Source of the DNA: Polaribacter haliotis
GTDB taxonomy: Bacteria > Bacteroidota > Bacteroidia > Flavobacteriales > Flavobacteriaceae
NCBI RefSeq assembly: GCF_014784055.1
Contig: NZ_CP061813.1
Span: forward strand, 3,234,001-3,298,000
Reading direction: 5' to 3'
Length of the DNA stretch: 64,000 nt
Below the pieces are notes generated by a model. That model made no database searches. It was not told where the DNA came from and saw only the letters and a program-made list of their open reading frames with translations. Every line of letters starts with the position of its first letter. The stretch's first letter is position 1. Below are positions 1 through 9,202 of the stretch, one piece after another. The position numbers were made by a program, and so were the translations under genes.

Positions 1-1
1 G

Positions 2-508
2 GCTGGAAAAACTGGAACTGCTAAAAAATATTTGCCAAAACATATAGATGAAAATGGTAAAACTGTTAATGCAGGGTATTCTAACAAACATTATGTGGCT
101 TCATTTGCGGGCTTTTTTCCTGCGGATAAACCTAAGTATTCTTGTATTGTGGTAATCCATGATCCGAAAAAGGAAAAGGGATATTATGGAGCAACAGTTG
201 CTGGACCTGTTTTTAAAGAAATTGCTCAGAAAATTTATACAACAACTCCAATTGACAATCAGTCTGTGGACGATAAAGTTCAGTTTGCAGAGATAGAAAA
301 GGAGTTTACAGCATACAATACTAAGTTAAATAAAAATTATACAGAAGTTCCAAATGTAAAAGGAATGTCTGGAATGGATGCAGTTTCACTTTTAGAAAAT
401 ATGGGATTAAAAGTGAAAATCTCTGGAGTTGGAAAAGTACAATCTCAATCTTTAAACAAAGGAGAGAAATTAGAAAAAGGAAAAACAATTACTTTAAAAT
501 TATCATAG
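2..508 (+). CDS. ftsI: FtsI/PBP transpeptidase, C-terminal part (5' end outside window)
   Basis: This is the C-terminal end of a class B penicillin-binding protein, the septal peptidoglycan transpeptidase that crosslinks stem peptides in the periplasm. The open frame runs off the left edge. The KTG active-site triad lies at bases 8-16, inside a short AGKTGTA stretch, so the ATG/TTG-like codons further on are not starts. The rest of the transpeptidase domain follows, and then one PASTA domain over the last ~55 residues (VPNVKGM at its start), which binds muropeptide or beta-lactam-like ligands in this family. The order ftsI-murE-mraY is the usual dcw order and supports FtsI over other PBPs. 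The serine and SxN motifs lie outside the window. Confidence 0.9.
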   Translation, partial: AGKTGTAKKYLPKHIDENGKTVNAGYSNKHYVASFAGFFPADKPKYSCIVVIHDPKKEKGYYGATVAGPVFKEIAQKIYTTTPIDNQSVDDKVQFAEIEKEFTAYNTKLNKNYTEVPNVKGMSGMDAVSLLENMGLKVKISGVGKVQSQSLNKGEKLEKGKTITLKLS

Positions 509-509
509 T

Positions 510-1976
510 CTGAAGAATTTAAAAGACATATTATATAAGGTTTCTATAAATCAAGTATTTGGTGATACAAATATTGCGATAAAAAGTCTTGTTTTCGATT
601 CAAGAAAAGTTGAAGAAAATGATGTTTTTATTGCTCAAAAAGGAGTTTCTGTAGATGGGCATTTATTCATCGACAAAGCAATTTCTTTAGGTGCAATTGT
701 AATTATTTGTGAAGATTTTCCTGCTGATAAAAAAGAGAGAATTACTTACATTCAAGTTGCAGATGCAAATGAAGCTTTGGCAATTATGTCTTCTAATTTT
801 TATGATAATCCTTCAGCAAATATCCAATTAGTTGGAGTTACAGGCACAAATGGAAAAACAACAGTAGCATCACTTTTATATCAATTATTTAAAAAAGCGG
901 GTTACAAAGTTGGTTTGCTTTCTACAGTAAAAGTTTTAGTAGATGAAGTTGAATTTAAGGCAACACATACTACTCCAGATTCTGTTACGATAAATAGTTA
1001 TCTAGATCAAATGATTGATGCTGGTGTAGAATTCTGTTTTATGGAAGTAAGTTCTCATGGAATTCATCAAAAAAGAACAGCTGGCTTAACTTTTTCAGGA
1101 GGAATTTTTACAAATCTTTCACACGATCATTTAGATTATCACGAAACTTTTGTGGAATACAGAGATGTAAAAAAATTATTTTTTGATGCTTTACCAAAAT
1201 CAGCTTTTGCATTAACAAATATCGATGATAAAAATGGTGATTTTATGTTGCAAAACACCAAAGCAAAAAAAGTAACCTATGCTTTAAAAACTTTGGCAGA
1301 TTTTAAATCGAAAGTTTTAGAAAAGCAACTTTCCGGAACTTTAATATCTGTAGATAATACAGAAGTTTGGACAAAGTTAATAGGTGTTTTTAACATCTAC
1401 AACCTAACTGCAATTATTGCAACTGCAGAATTATTAGGCTTAGAGAAATTAGAAGTATTAACGATAATTAGTGAGCTAGAAAGCGTAAGTGGACGTTTTC
1501 AATACATTATTTCTGAAGATGGAATTACTGCAATTGTAGATTATGCACATACTCCAGATGCATTAAAAAATGTATTAGAAACCATTAACGATATTAGAAC
1601 TGGAAACGAAAAATTATATACAGTTGTAGGTTGTGGAGGAGATAGAGATAAAACGAAGAGACCAAAAATGGCACACATTGCTTCGCAATTAAGCAATCAG
1701 GCAATTTTTACTTCGGATAATCCAAGAACAGAAAACCCACAAACGATTTTAGATGAGATGGAAGCTGGGGTTTCGCCAGAAAACTATAAAAAAACAATTA
1801 CGGTTTTAGATAGAAAACAAGCCATAAAAACAGCTTGTAAGTTTTCTGAAACTGGAGATATTATTTTGATTGCAGGAAAAGGACATGAAAATTATCAAGA
1901 AATAGATGGTATTCGAACTCATTTTGATGATTTAGAGGAAATAGAAAAATGTTTCAATCAACTAAAAAAGAAATAG
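510..1976 (+). CDS. murE: UDP-MurNAc-L-Ala-D-Glu:meso-diaminopimelate ligase
   Basis: MurE adds meso-diaminopimelate to UDP-MurNAc-dipeptide in the cytoplasm. Full length here is 488 residues, normal for the family. The frame is closed upstream by a TAA at 495-497, and the N-terminal Mur domain ([10 protein letters not shown]...) is clearly coding from 513. The only plausible initiator is the CTG at 510, one base after the ftsI stop. The first in-frame ATG, far downstream, would remove the N-terminal domain. The ATP loop GTNGKTT is at about residues 112-118. A DNPR motif at about 403-406 is the signature for diaminopimelate rather than lysine specificity. mraY follows after 1 base, so translation is probably coupled. 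Confidence 0.93.
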   Translation: MKNLKDILYKVSINQVFGDTNIAIKSLVFDSRKVEENDVFIAQKGVSVDGHLFIDKAISLGAIVIICEDFPADKKERITYIQVADANEALAIMSSNFYDNPSANIQLVGVTGTNGKTTVASLLYQLFKKAGYKVGLLSTVKVLVDEVEFKATHTTPDSVTINSYLDQMIDAGVEFCFMEVSSHGIHQKRTAGLTFSGGIFTNLSHDHLDYHETFVEYRDVKKLFFDALPKSAFALTNIDDKNGDFMLQNTKAKKVTYALKTLADFKSKVLEKQLSGTLISVDNTEVWTKLIGVFNIYNLTAIIATAELLGLEKLEVLTIISELESVSGRFQYIISEDGITAIVDYAHTPDALKNVLETINDIRTGNEKLYTVVGCGGDRDKTKRPKMAHIASQLSNQAIFTSDNPRTENPQTILDEMEAGVSPENYKKTITVLDRKQAIKTACKFSETGDIILIAGKGHENYQEIDGIRTHFDDLEEIEKCFNQLKKK

Positions 1977-1977
1977 A

Positions 1978-3204
1978 ATGCTGTATAATTTATTCGAATA
2001 TTTAGAAAGTCAATTTAATTTTCCTGGAGCAAGTTTGTTTCAGTTTATAACATTTAGGGCTACAGCTGCTTTTCTATTATCGCTATTAATTAGTGCGATT
2101 TATGGAAAAAGAATAATCAATTATTTAAGCAAGCAACAAGTTGGAGAATCTATTAGAGATTTAGGTTTAGAAGGTCAGGTGCAAAAAGCTGGAACACCAA
2201 CAATGGGTGGTTTAATTATCATTTTTGCAACTTTAATACCAGCGCTTTTATTGGCGAAACTCGATAATATTTATGTAAATATCTTAATAATTACCACAGT
2301 TTGGATGGGGTTAATCGGTTTTTTAGACGATTATATAAAAGTATTCAAAAAAGACAAAGGAGGTTTAAGTGGTAAGTTTAAGGTTTTAGGGCAAGTTGGT
2401 TTGGGAATTATAGTGGGTTCTATGCTTTATTTTAATGATGATGTAGTTATAAAAGAGCAATTACCAGTAGAGCAACAAATTGTTCAAAAAAATGGAAGAG
2501 TAAAAGTTTTTGGAGAAGCACATAAATCAACAAAAACAACAGTTCCTTTTTTCAAAAATAACGAATTAGATTATTCAAAAGCATTAAGTTTTTTAGGAGA
2601 AGGTTACGAAAAATATGGGTGGATTGTTTTCATATTCATCGTAGTTTTTATTGTAACAGGAATTTCTAACGGAGCAAATTTAACTGACGGAATAGATGGT
2701 TTGGCAGCAGGTTCATCTGCAATTATGGTGGTTACACTCGCTGTTTTTGCTTGGGTTTCTGGAAATATTGTTTTTGCAGATTATTTAGATGTCATGTACA
2801 TTCCGAATTCTGGAGAAATGACGGTTTTTATTCTTGCTTTTGCAGGAGCATTAATTGGTTTTCTTTGGTATAATACCTATCCAGCACAAGTTTTTATGGG
2901 AGATACTGGAAGTTTAACCATTGGTGGAATTATTGCTGTAATTGCGATATCCATTCGTAAAGAATTATTGCTTCCAATTTTAGCAGGAATTTTCGTGGTT
3001 GAAAACTTATCAGTAATCATGCAAGTTTCATGGTTTAAATACACTCGAAAGAAATTCGGCGAAGGAAGAAGAATTTTCAGAATGTCTCCATTGCATCATC
3101 ATTATCAGAAATTAAGTTATCACGAAAGTAAAATTGTTGTTCGTTTTTGGATTGTAGGAATTATGCTTGCGGCACTAACAATAGTTACGTTGAAATTAAG
3201 ATAA
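1978..3204 (+). CDS. mraY: Phospho-MurNAc-pentapeptide translocase MraY
   Basis: MraY is an integral membrane enzyme that transfers phospho-MurNAc-pentapeptide to undecaprenyl phosphate to make lipid I. The 408-residue protein has about ten hydrophobic segments, the catalytic [10 protein letters not shown] stretch near residue 235, the GDTGSL region and the HHHYQK triple-histidine motif near residue 375. It is longer than the ~360 residues of E. coli because of a ~60-residue hydrophilic insert around 155-210, a feature I associate with Bacteroidetes MraY. ATG starts 2 bases after the murE stop, and murD begins directly after its own stop codon (TAAATG). Confidence 0.96.
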   Translation: MLYNLFEYLESQFNFPGASLFQFITFRATAAFLLSLLISAIYGKRIINYLSKQQVGESIRDLGLEGQVQKAGTPTMGGLIIIFATLIPALLLAKLDNIYVNILIITTVWMGLIGFLDDYIKVFKKDKGGLSGKFKVLGQVGLGIIVGSMLYFNDDVVIKEQLPVEQQIVQKNGRVKVFGEAHKSTKTTVPFFKNNELDYSKALSFLGEGYEKYGWIVFIFIVVFIVTGISNGANLTDGIDGLAAGSSAIMVVTLAVFAWVSGNIVFADYLDVMYIPNSGEMTVFILAFAGALIGFLWYNTYPAQVFMGDTGSLTIGGIIAVIAISIRKELLLPILAGIFVVENLSVIMQVSWFKYTRKKFGEGRRIFRMSPLHHHYQKLSYHESKIVVRFWIVGIMLAALTIVTLKLR

Positions 3205-4539
3205 ATGAAAAGATTGGTAATTCTTGGTGGAGGAGAAAGTGGCGTTGGAACCGCAATCTTAGGGAAGCAAAAAGGATTTGATGTTTTTGTATCTGATAAA
3301 GGTGAAATATCAAAAAAATATAAAGAAGTTCTTTTACATCATAAAATAGATTTTGAAGAAAAAAATCATACAGAAAGCAAGATTTTAAATGCGGCTGTTG
3401 TGATGAAAAGTCCTGGGATTCCAGATAAAGTTGAATTGATTTTAAAATTGAAAGAAAAATCAATTCCAGTAATTTCTGAAATTGAATTTGCAACTGAATT
3501 TACAGATGCTACAATTATTGGAATTACTGGTTCAAATGGAAAAACAACAACAACATTGTTAACGCATCATATTTTAAAAAATGGAGGTTTAAATGTTGGA
3601 GTAGCAGGAAATATTGGAGATAGTTTTGCGCAGCAAGTTGCAGAAAAGTCTTACGAAAACTACGTTTTAGAGTTAAGTAGTTTTCAGTTAGATGGAATTG
3701 AGGAATTCCGTCCACATATTGCCATAATTACGAACATTACACCAGATCATTTAGACAGGTATGAGTACGATTTTAATAAATATATCAATTCAAAATTTAG
3801 AATAACTAAAAATCAAAAAGCAACCGATTATTTAATTTACGATGCAGATGACGAAGCAATAAATAATTGGTTATCAAAAAATAAAACAGAAGCAATATTA
3901 GTTCCGTTTTCACTCGAAAAGGAGTTGGAATATGGGGCGTTTATAAAAAACAACAATATAATTATCAACCTTAACAAAGATAAAATTAACATGCCAACAT
4001 CAGCTTTAACACTCAAAGGGAAACACAATACAAAAAATGCTATGGCTGCTGCTATGGCTGCACAATTATTAAAAGTAAGAAAGCAAACCATTAAGGAAAG
4101 CTTAGAAGATTTTGAGGGCGCAGAACATCGTTTAGAAAACGTTGCAAAAGTCTATGGAGTAGAATATATAAACGATTCTAAAGCAACAAATATTAACGCA
4201 ACTTTTTATGCGTTAGAATGTATGGATAAGCAAACAGTTTGGATTGTTGGAGGTGTAGATAAAGGAAATGATTATAATGATTTATTGCCATTAGTAAGAG
4301 AAAAAGTAAAGGCAATTGTGTGTTTAGGATTGGATAATGAGAAAATAATTCAAACGTTTGGCAACGTGGTTGATATTGTTGTAGAAACTGCAGGTGCAGA
4401 GGAAGCAGTTAAGGTGGCTCATAAATTATCAGAAAAAGGAGATGCAGTTTTATTATCTCCAGCATGTGCAAGTTTCGATTTATTCGAAAATTATGAAGAT
4501 AGAGGTCGTCAATTTAAAAAGGCGGTTAGAAGTCTTTAG
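3205..4539 (+). CDS. murD: UDP-MurNAc-L-alanine:D-glutamate ligase
   Basis: MurD adds D-glutamate to UDP-MurNAc-L-Ala in the cytoplasm. The 444-residue protein has an N-terminal Rossmann-like domain with GGGESG near residue 8, the ATP loop GITGSNGKTTTT near 110-121, the HRLE motif and NDSKATN near 330, and the C-terminal Mur ligase domain. The start directly follows the mraY stop. After its stop codon the first of five long inverted-repeat elements separates it from ftsW, the only sizeable gap so far in this otherwise tightly packed operon. Confidence 0.96.
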   Translation: MKRLVILGGGESGVGTAILGKQKGFDVFVSDKGEISKKYKEVLLHHKIDFEEKNHTESKILNAAVVMKSPGIPDKVELILKLKEKSIPVISEIEFATEFTDATIIGITGSNGKTTTTLLTHHILKNGGLNVGVAGNIGDSFAQQVAEKSYENYVLELSSFQLDGIEEFRPHIAIITNITPDHLDRYEYDFNKYINSKFRITKNQKATDYLIYDADDEAINNWLSKNKTEAILVPFSLEKELEYGAFIKNNNIIINLNKDKINMPTSALTLKGKHNTKNAMAAAMAAQLLKVRKQTIKESLEDFEGAEHRLENVAKVYGVEYINDSKATNINATFYALECMDKQTVWIVGGVDKGNDYNDLLPLVREKVKAIVCLGLDNEKIIQTFGNVVDIVVETAGAEEAVKVAHKLSEKGDAVLLSPACASFDLFENYEDRGRQFKKAVRSL

Positions 4540-4543
4540 GAAA

Positions 4544-4661
4544 AGCCCATCCTAACCTTCATAAAGGGAAGGAGTTAGTGGATTTGAGGTTAATTAAAAA
4601 GAGATAAAAATACAATAAAACACAAGAGTGTTTCTCTCCTTTGGAGAGATTAAGAGAGGCT
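4544..4661 (+). repeat. Inverted-repeat element, copy 1 (murD-ftsW)
   Basis: An intergenic element of about 118 bp. The left arm (about 4544-4580) begins AGCCCATCCTAACC and contains a palindrome with GGGAAGG. The right arm (about 4622-4661) is the approximate reverse complement, begins CACAAGAGTG, contains the perfect hairpin TCTCTCC-TTT-GGAGAGA (4633-4649) and ends two bases before the ftsW start. The middle is AT-rich. Four further copies with the same layout are at 7006, 49315, 50828 and 51531. It starts 4 bases after the murD stop codon. Confidence 0.75.
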
Positions 4662-4662
4662 A

Positions 4663-5847
4663 ATGAAAACTATTTTTCAACATATAAAAGGAGATAAAAC
4701 CATTTGGGCTATTGTAGCTGCTCTGGCTATATTTTCATTTATGCCTGTGTATAGCGCAAGTACAAACTTGGTGTATGTAGTTGGTAATGGATCTACTTTG
4801 GGTCATTTGGCAAAACACGCAGCTCTTTTAATTTTTGGTTTTTTAATTATTTATGGAGTTCATAAAATTCCTTATCGATATTTTTCAGGTGGTTCTGTGT
4901 TAATGTTACCAGTTGTATTTGTATTGCTGATTTTTACATTATCTCAAGGAACTACAATTGGAGGTGCTAATGCTAGTAGATGGATTCGTATTGGAGGAAT
5001 TGGCTTTCAAACATCCACTTTAGCAGGATTGGTTTTAATGGTGTATGTAGCAAGATATTTAGCTAAAAATAAAGAAAAAGAAATAAAATTTAAAGAAAGT
5101 TTATTGCAATTATGGTTGCCAGTAAGTTTGTTGTTAATTTTAATATTACCAGCTAACTTTTCTACAACCGCAATTATCTTTTTTATGATATTGGTAGTCG
5201 CTTTTATTGGAGGTTATCCATTAAAATATATTGGAATTATTGTTGGAGCAGGAATTTTAGCACTTGCTTTTTTTGTGTTAATAGCCAAAGCGTTTCCAGA
5301 TGCAATGCCAAATAGAGTGCAGACATGGCAAAATAGAATCGAAAATTTTTCACAAGAAGGAGGTAAAGATGCTTATCAAGTTGAAAAAGCCAAAATTGCG
5401 ATTGTAACAGGAGGTACAATTGGTGTTGGTCCAGGTAAAAGTGTTCAGAAAAACTTTTTACCACAATCTTCATCCGATTTTATTTATGCAATAATTGTTG
5501 AAGAATATGGTTTGGTTGGAGCTATTTTATTAGTAGGAGTTTATTTTTTATTACTCTTCAGAATATTTATAGTTTTAAAAAAAACAACTACCATTTTTGG
5601 AACTTTATTAGTAATTGGAGTGGGTTGTCCTATTGTTTTTCAAGCGGCAATTAATATGGCAGTTGCCACAAATATATTTCCAGTTACAGGACAAACTTTA
5701 CCACTAATTAGTAGTGGAGGAACTTCTATTTGGATGACGTGTTTTGCGTTAGGAATGATTTTAAGTGTAAGCGCTTCCAAAGAGGAAACAGAAGAAGATA
5801 TTTTAGATGATAATCCTTTAGATATTTTACATGAAACACTGGACTAA
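4663..5847 (+). CDS. ftsW: SEDS-family peptidoglycan glycosyltransferase FtsW
   Basis: FtsW is the SEDS glycosyltransferase of the divisome and polymerises lipid II together with FtsI. The 394-residue protein has about ten membrane segments. It carries the SEDS signature around IVEEYGLVGAI (near residue 275) and a conserved SSGGTS stretch near 350 in the last periplasmic loop and helix. The position between murD and murG separates it from RodA. The start is placed at the ATG two bases after inverted-repeat element copy 1. The C-terminal tail is acidic and cytoplasmic. Confidence 0.94.
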   Translation: MKTIFQHIKGDKTIWAIVAALAIFSFMPVYSASTNLVYVVGNGSTLGHLAKHAALLIFGFLIIYGVHKIPYRYFSGGSVLMLPVVFVLLIFTLSQGTTIGGANASRWIRIGGIGFQTSTLAGLVLMVYVARYLAKNKEKEIKFKESLLQLWLPVSLLLILILPANFSTTAIIFFMILVVAFIGGYPLKYIGIIVGAGILALAFFVLIAKAFPDAMPNRVQTWQNRIENFSQEGGKDAYQVEKAKIAIVTGGTIGVGPGKSVQKNFLPQSSSDFIYAIIVEEYGLVGAILLVGVYFLLLFRIFIVLKKTTTIFGTLLVIGVGCPIVFQAAINMAVATNIFPVTGQTLPLISSGGTSIWMTCFALGMILSVSASKEETEEDILDDNPLDILHETLD

Positions 5848-5919
5848 AATGGAAATATCAAATAGAAAAAATACAATGAGTGTTACATACCTCCAAAATA
5901 TAAAAATAGAAAAGTGGGT

Positions 5920-7017
5920 ATGAAACAATCGATTAACATATTAATTTCTGGAGGTGGAACAGGTGGGCATATTTATCCTGCAATTGCGATTGCAAATGAG
6001 ATAAAGTTACGTTATCCAGAGGCAAATATTTTATTTGTAGGAGCTAAAGATAAGATGGAAATGGAGAAAGTTCCACAAGCGGGTTATGAAATAGAAGGAT
6101 TATGGATTTCTGGAATACAACGAAAATTAACAAGAAAAAATGCAAGTTTTCCTTTTAAACTGATTGATAGTTTGTGGAAAGCAAGAAGAATTATTAGAAG
6201 ATTTAAACCAGATATTGCAATTGGAACTGGTGGTTTTGCAAGTGGGCCAACATTAATTATGGCAAACAGAAGAAAAATACCAACATTAATTCAAGAGCAA
6301 AACTCTTTTCCAGGAATTACAAATAGGTTATTGGGAAAAAGAGTTCAGAAAATATGTGTCGCATACGATAATTTAGAACGATTTTTTCCAGGAAATAAAA
6401 TTATAAAAACAGGAAATCCAGTTAGACAAGATTTATTAACGATTCATTCCAAGTTACAAGCTGCAACCGATTTTTATCAATTGGATAAAAGTAAAAAAAC
6501 ATTATTGGTTTTAGGAGGAAGTTTAGGGGCACGTAAAATAAATCAGTTAGTAGAAGATAATTTAACTTTTTTTGAAAAGCAAAATATTGAAGTCATTTGG
6601 CAATGTGGAAAACTGTATTTCGATGAGTATAAAAAATACAACAATCATAAAAATGTACAAGTGCATGCTTTTTTAAACAAGATGGATTTAGCGTATGCAA
6701 CTGCAGATTTTATAGTTTCAAGAGCTGGTGCAAGTTCTGTTTCGGAGTTGTGTATCGTTGGAAAACCTGTAATTTTTATTCCATCGCCAAATGTGGCTGA
6801 AGATCATCAAACAAAAAATGCAAAGTTTATTGTTGATAAACATGCTGCTTTAATGGTTAAAGAAAGTGAGTTAGAAACGTTTTCTGTAGTTTTCGAAAGC
6901 TTATTAAAAGACATTGGTAAACAACAAAGTTTATCAGAAAATATAAATGAATTGGCATTACCAAGTGCCACAAAAGATATTGTAGACGAGGTTGAAAAAC
7001 TCATAAACCCATCTTAA
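5920..7017 (+). CDS. murG: UDP-GlcNAc:lipid I GlcNAc transferase MurG
   Basis: MurG is the peripheral membrane GT28 glycosyltransferase that turns lipid I into lipid II. The glycine loop [15 protein letters not shown] lies within the first 25 residues. The C-terminal half has LGGSLGA and the donor-binding [10 protein letters not shown] motif near 265. The start is placed at the ATG at 5920 (365 residues); a GTG six bases upstream is possible. The last codons (Asn-Pro-Ser-stop) come from the left arm of inverted-repeat element copy 2, so the C-terminus was apparently set by that insertion. A degraded right-arm-like sequence (5874-5917) precedes the start. Confidence 0.95.
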   Translation: MKQSINILISGGGTGGHIYPAIAIANEIKLRYPEANILFVGAKDKMEMEKVPQAGYEIEGLWISGIQRKLTRKNASFPFKLIDSLWKARRIIRRFKPDIAIGTGGFASGPTLIMANRRKIPTLIQEQNSFPGITNRLLGKRVQKICVAYDNLERFFPGNKIIKTGNPVRQDLLTIHSKLQAATDFYQLDKSKKTLLVLGGSLGARKINQLVEDNLTFFEKQNIEVIWQCGKLYFDEYKKYNNHKNVQVHAFLNKMDLAYATADFIVSRAGASSVSELCIVGKPVIFIPSPNVAEDHQTKNAKFIVDKHAALMVKESELETFSVVFESLLKDIGKQQSLSENINELALPSATKDIVDEVEKLINPS

Positions 7018-7150
7018 TCTTCCCAAAGGGAAGAAACACGGTTGTGGAAAAAGTAGTTTGGATAATTAGAAAGAAGTATGAATAACAGTAATAAAAATAT
7101 TAGCAAGAGTGCGAAAGTCCTTCCCTTTGGGAAGGATTTAGGATGGGCTT
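7006..7150 (+). repeat. Inverted-repeat element, copy 2 (murG-murC), overlapping both genes
   Basis: The left arm (7006-7047) reads CCCATCTTAATCTTCCC and continues into GGGAAGAAACAC; its TAA at 7015-7017 is the murG stop codon. The right arm (about 7102-7150), with AAGAGTG followed by CCTTCCC-TTT-GGGAAGG and ending TTTAGGATGGGCTT, lies wholly inside murC and is translated as its N-terminal tail. The arms are about 40 bases long and roughly reverse-complementary. Confidence 0.75.
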
Positions 7151-8481
7151 GTATATATTTCATCGGAATTGGTGGCATAGGAATGAGTGCAATTGCACGT
7201 TTCTTCGCTATGAATGGAAAGCAAGTTGCTGGTTACGATAAAACGCCTTCTCAAATCACGAAAGATTTGGGAGATTTGGGTGTGGAAATTCATTTTGAAG
7301 ATGCTGTAAAAAATATTCCTATTTCGTTTATAGATAAAAAGAAAACATTGGTTGTTTACACGCCAGCAGTTCCTAAAAATCATAGTGAATTAAATTATTT
7401 TAAGAATAATAATTTTACAATTTTAAAAAGAGCAGAAGTTTTAGGTTTAATAACTGAAACTACATTTTGCTTGGCAGCTGCAGGTACACATGGAAAAACA
7501 ACTACTTCTTGTATTTTAGGACATATCATGGAGGAAGTAAAAGCAACTTCTTTTTTAGGTGGAATTTCAGAAAATTACAATTCGAATTTAATCTTAGGAG
7601 AAGATAAAATAAGTGTTGTAGAGGCAGATGAATTTGATAGGTCTTTCTTGAAATTGAGTCCCAATATTGCTTGCGTAACTTCTATGGATGCAGATCATTT
7701 AGATATTTACGAAAAACCAGAAGCCTTAACAGAATCGTTTATAGAGTTTGCAAATAAAGTTTCAGATACTTTAATTGTTGCAAAAGGATTGCCTTTAAAC
7801 GGTTTGACTTATGCAATTGAAGAAAATGCAGATTACAAAGCCTTCAATTTAAAAATTGAAGAAGGAAAATATGTATTTGATGTACAAACACCATCAGAAA
7901 TTATAAATAATATTGAATTCCATTTACCAGGAAATCATAATGTTATGAATGCTTTAGCTGCTTTTGCAATGGCAGATGTTTATGGAGTATCATCAACAAT
8001 AATAAAACAACGATTAGGAAGTTTTAAAGGAGTAAAACGTAGGTTTTCGTATAAAATTAAATCAGCAAATTTTGTGTTGATAGACGATTATGCACACCAT
8101 CCAACAGAGATAAATGCAGTAGAAAATGCTGTGAGAGAAATGTATCCGAAAGAAAAAATTTTGGTCGTTTTTCAACCACATTTATTTTCAAGAACGAGAG
8201 ATTTTGTGGACGATTTTGCTGTTGCTTTATCAAAATTTGATGAAGTATTGCTGTTAGATATTTATCCAGCAAGAGAAGAACCAATTTCGGGAGTTACTTC
8301 CAATTGGCTGTTAGAAAAAATTGAAGGCGCGCATAAAAAAATGACTCAAAAAAATAATTTAGTAAAAGATATTAAAAATTCATTTGCAAATGTAGTGGTT
8401 ATGTTAGGTGCAGGCGATATTGGAGTGTTGGTAAATGAAGTAACAAACGAACTTTTAAAACCCCAAGAAAATGAAGTTTAA
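7078..8481 (+). CDS. murC: UDP-MurNAc:L-alanine ligase MurC
   Basis: MurC adds the first stem amino acid, L-alanine, to UDP-MurNAc. The 467-residue protein has the nucleotide-sugar loop FIGIGGIGMSA at about residues 28-38, the ATP loop GTHGKTT near 140, and the DDYAHHPTEI motif near 335. About 25 extra residues precede the conserved core; residues 14-24 (LPFGKDLGWAC) are encoded by the right arm of inverted-repeat element copy 2. No other in-frame start exists before the core, so this tail is probably made. The end overlaps ftsQ by 11 bases. Confidence 0.95.
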   Translation: MNNSNKNISKSAKVLPFGKDLGWACIYFIGIGGIGMSAIARFFAMNGKQVAGYDKTPSQITKDLGDLGVEIHFEDAVKNIPISFIDKKKTLVVYTPAVPKNHSELNYFKNNNFTILKRAEVLGLITETTFCLAAAGTHGKTTTSCILGHIMEEVKATSFLGGISENYNSNLILGEDKISVVEADEFDRSFLKLSPNIACVTSMDADHLDIYEKPEALTESFIEFANKVSDTLIVAKGLPLNGLTYAIEENADYKAFNLKIEEGKYVFDVQTPSEIINNIEFHLPGNHNVMNALAAFAMADVYGVSSTIIKQRLGSFKGVKRRFSYKIKSANFVLIDDYAHHPTEINAVENAVREMYPKEKILVVFQPHLFSRTRDFVDDFAVALSKFDEVLLLDIYPAREEPISGVTSNWLLEKIEGAHKKMTQKNNLVKDIKNSFANVVVMLGAGDIGVLVNEVTNELLKPQENEV

Positions 8482-9196
8482 AAGGTTACTGAAATATCTA
8501 TTATTTGTAGTGTTAACAATATGTTTAACTTTTTTATATAGTTTTTCTTCAGAGAGAAATGAGCGAAAAAAAGTATCTAAAATTGAAGTTGAATTTGAGG
8601 CTGGAGACAATAATTTTCTAACACATGCCATGGTTAATAAATTGTTAATACAAAATGACACGACTGTGAAAAACCAAGCAAAATCTGTAATAGATTTATA
8701 CAAATTAGAGAATAACGTATCCAAAAATCCTTATGTGGAAAAAGCAGCAGTTTTTTTAAGCATAAATGGAGTGTTAAAGTCTACCATAAAACAACGTACA
8801 CCAATTGTAAGAATTATTACAGATAATGATTCTTATTATGTTGATAAACAAGGGGTAAAAGTACCTTTGTCTAGTAATTATTCTGCAAGAGTATTACTTG
8901 TTTCTGGTGTTAAAGGCGAAGAAGATGTAAAAGAGATTTTGCCTTTGGTTCGCTATATTTTAGCAGATAATTTTCTGCAAAAAGAAATAGTCGGAATTCA
9001 AAAATCTGACATGAATGAGTACGAATTTTCCGTAAGAAGCGGCAATTATAAAATCGATTTTGGAAAATTAAGTGATGTTGAAGTGAAATTTAAGAAGTTA
9101 AAAGCATTTTACAACACGACATTTAAAGACAAAACGATTCAAGATTATAAAAGCATTAATGTAAAATATCACAACCAAGTTGTGTGCACAAAATAA
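8471..9196 (+). CDS. ftsQ: Cell division protein FtsQ/DivIB-like
   Basis: FtsQ links early and late divisome proteins in the periplasm. The 241-residue product has a short cytoplasmic basic N-terminus (KFKRLLK), one membrane helix at about 7-25, and an extracytoplasmic part with a POTRA-like region (residues ~40-105) and a beta domain. Sequence conservation is low in this family, so the call rests on topology, length and position between murC and ftsA. The ATG lies inside the murC end, which implies translational coupling. Confidence 0.85.
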   Translation: MKFKRLLKYLLFVVLTICLTFLYSFSSERNERKKVSKIEVEFEAGDNNFLTHAMVNKLLIQNDTTVKNQAKSVIDLYKLENNVSKNPYVEKAAVFLSINGVLKSTIKQRTPIVRIITDNDSYYVDKQGVKVPLSSNYSARVLLVSGVKGEEDVKEILPLVRYILADNFLQKEIVGIQKSDMNEYEFSVRSGNYKIDFGKLSDVEVKFKKLKAFYNTTFKDKTIQDYKSINVKYHNQVVCTK

Positions 9197-9202
9197 GTCA
9201 AA

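Noticed and set aside
777-1976. ATG- or TTG-like start inside murE that would give a 399-residue protein
   Set aside because: It would remove the N-terminal Mur domain, which is clearly coding from 513 on.
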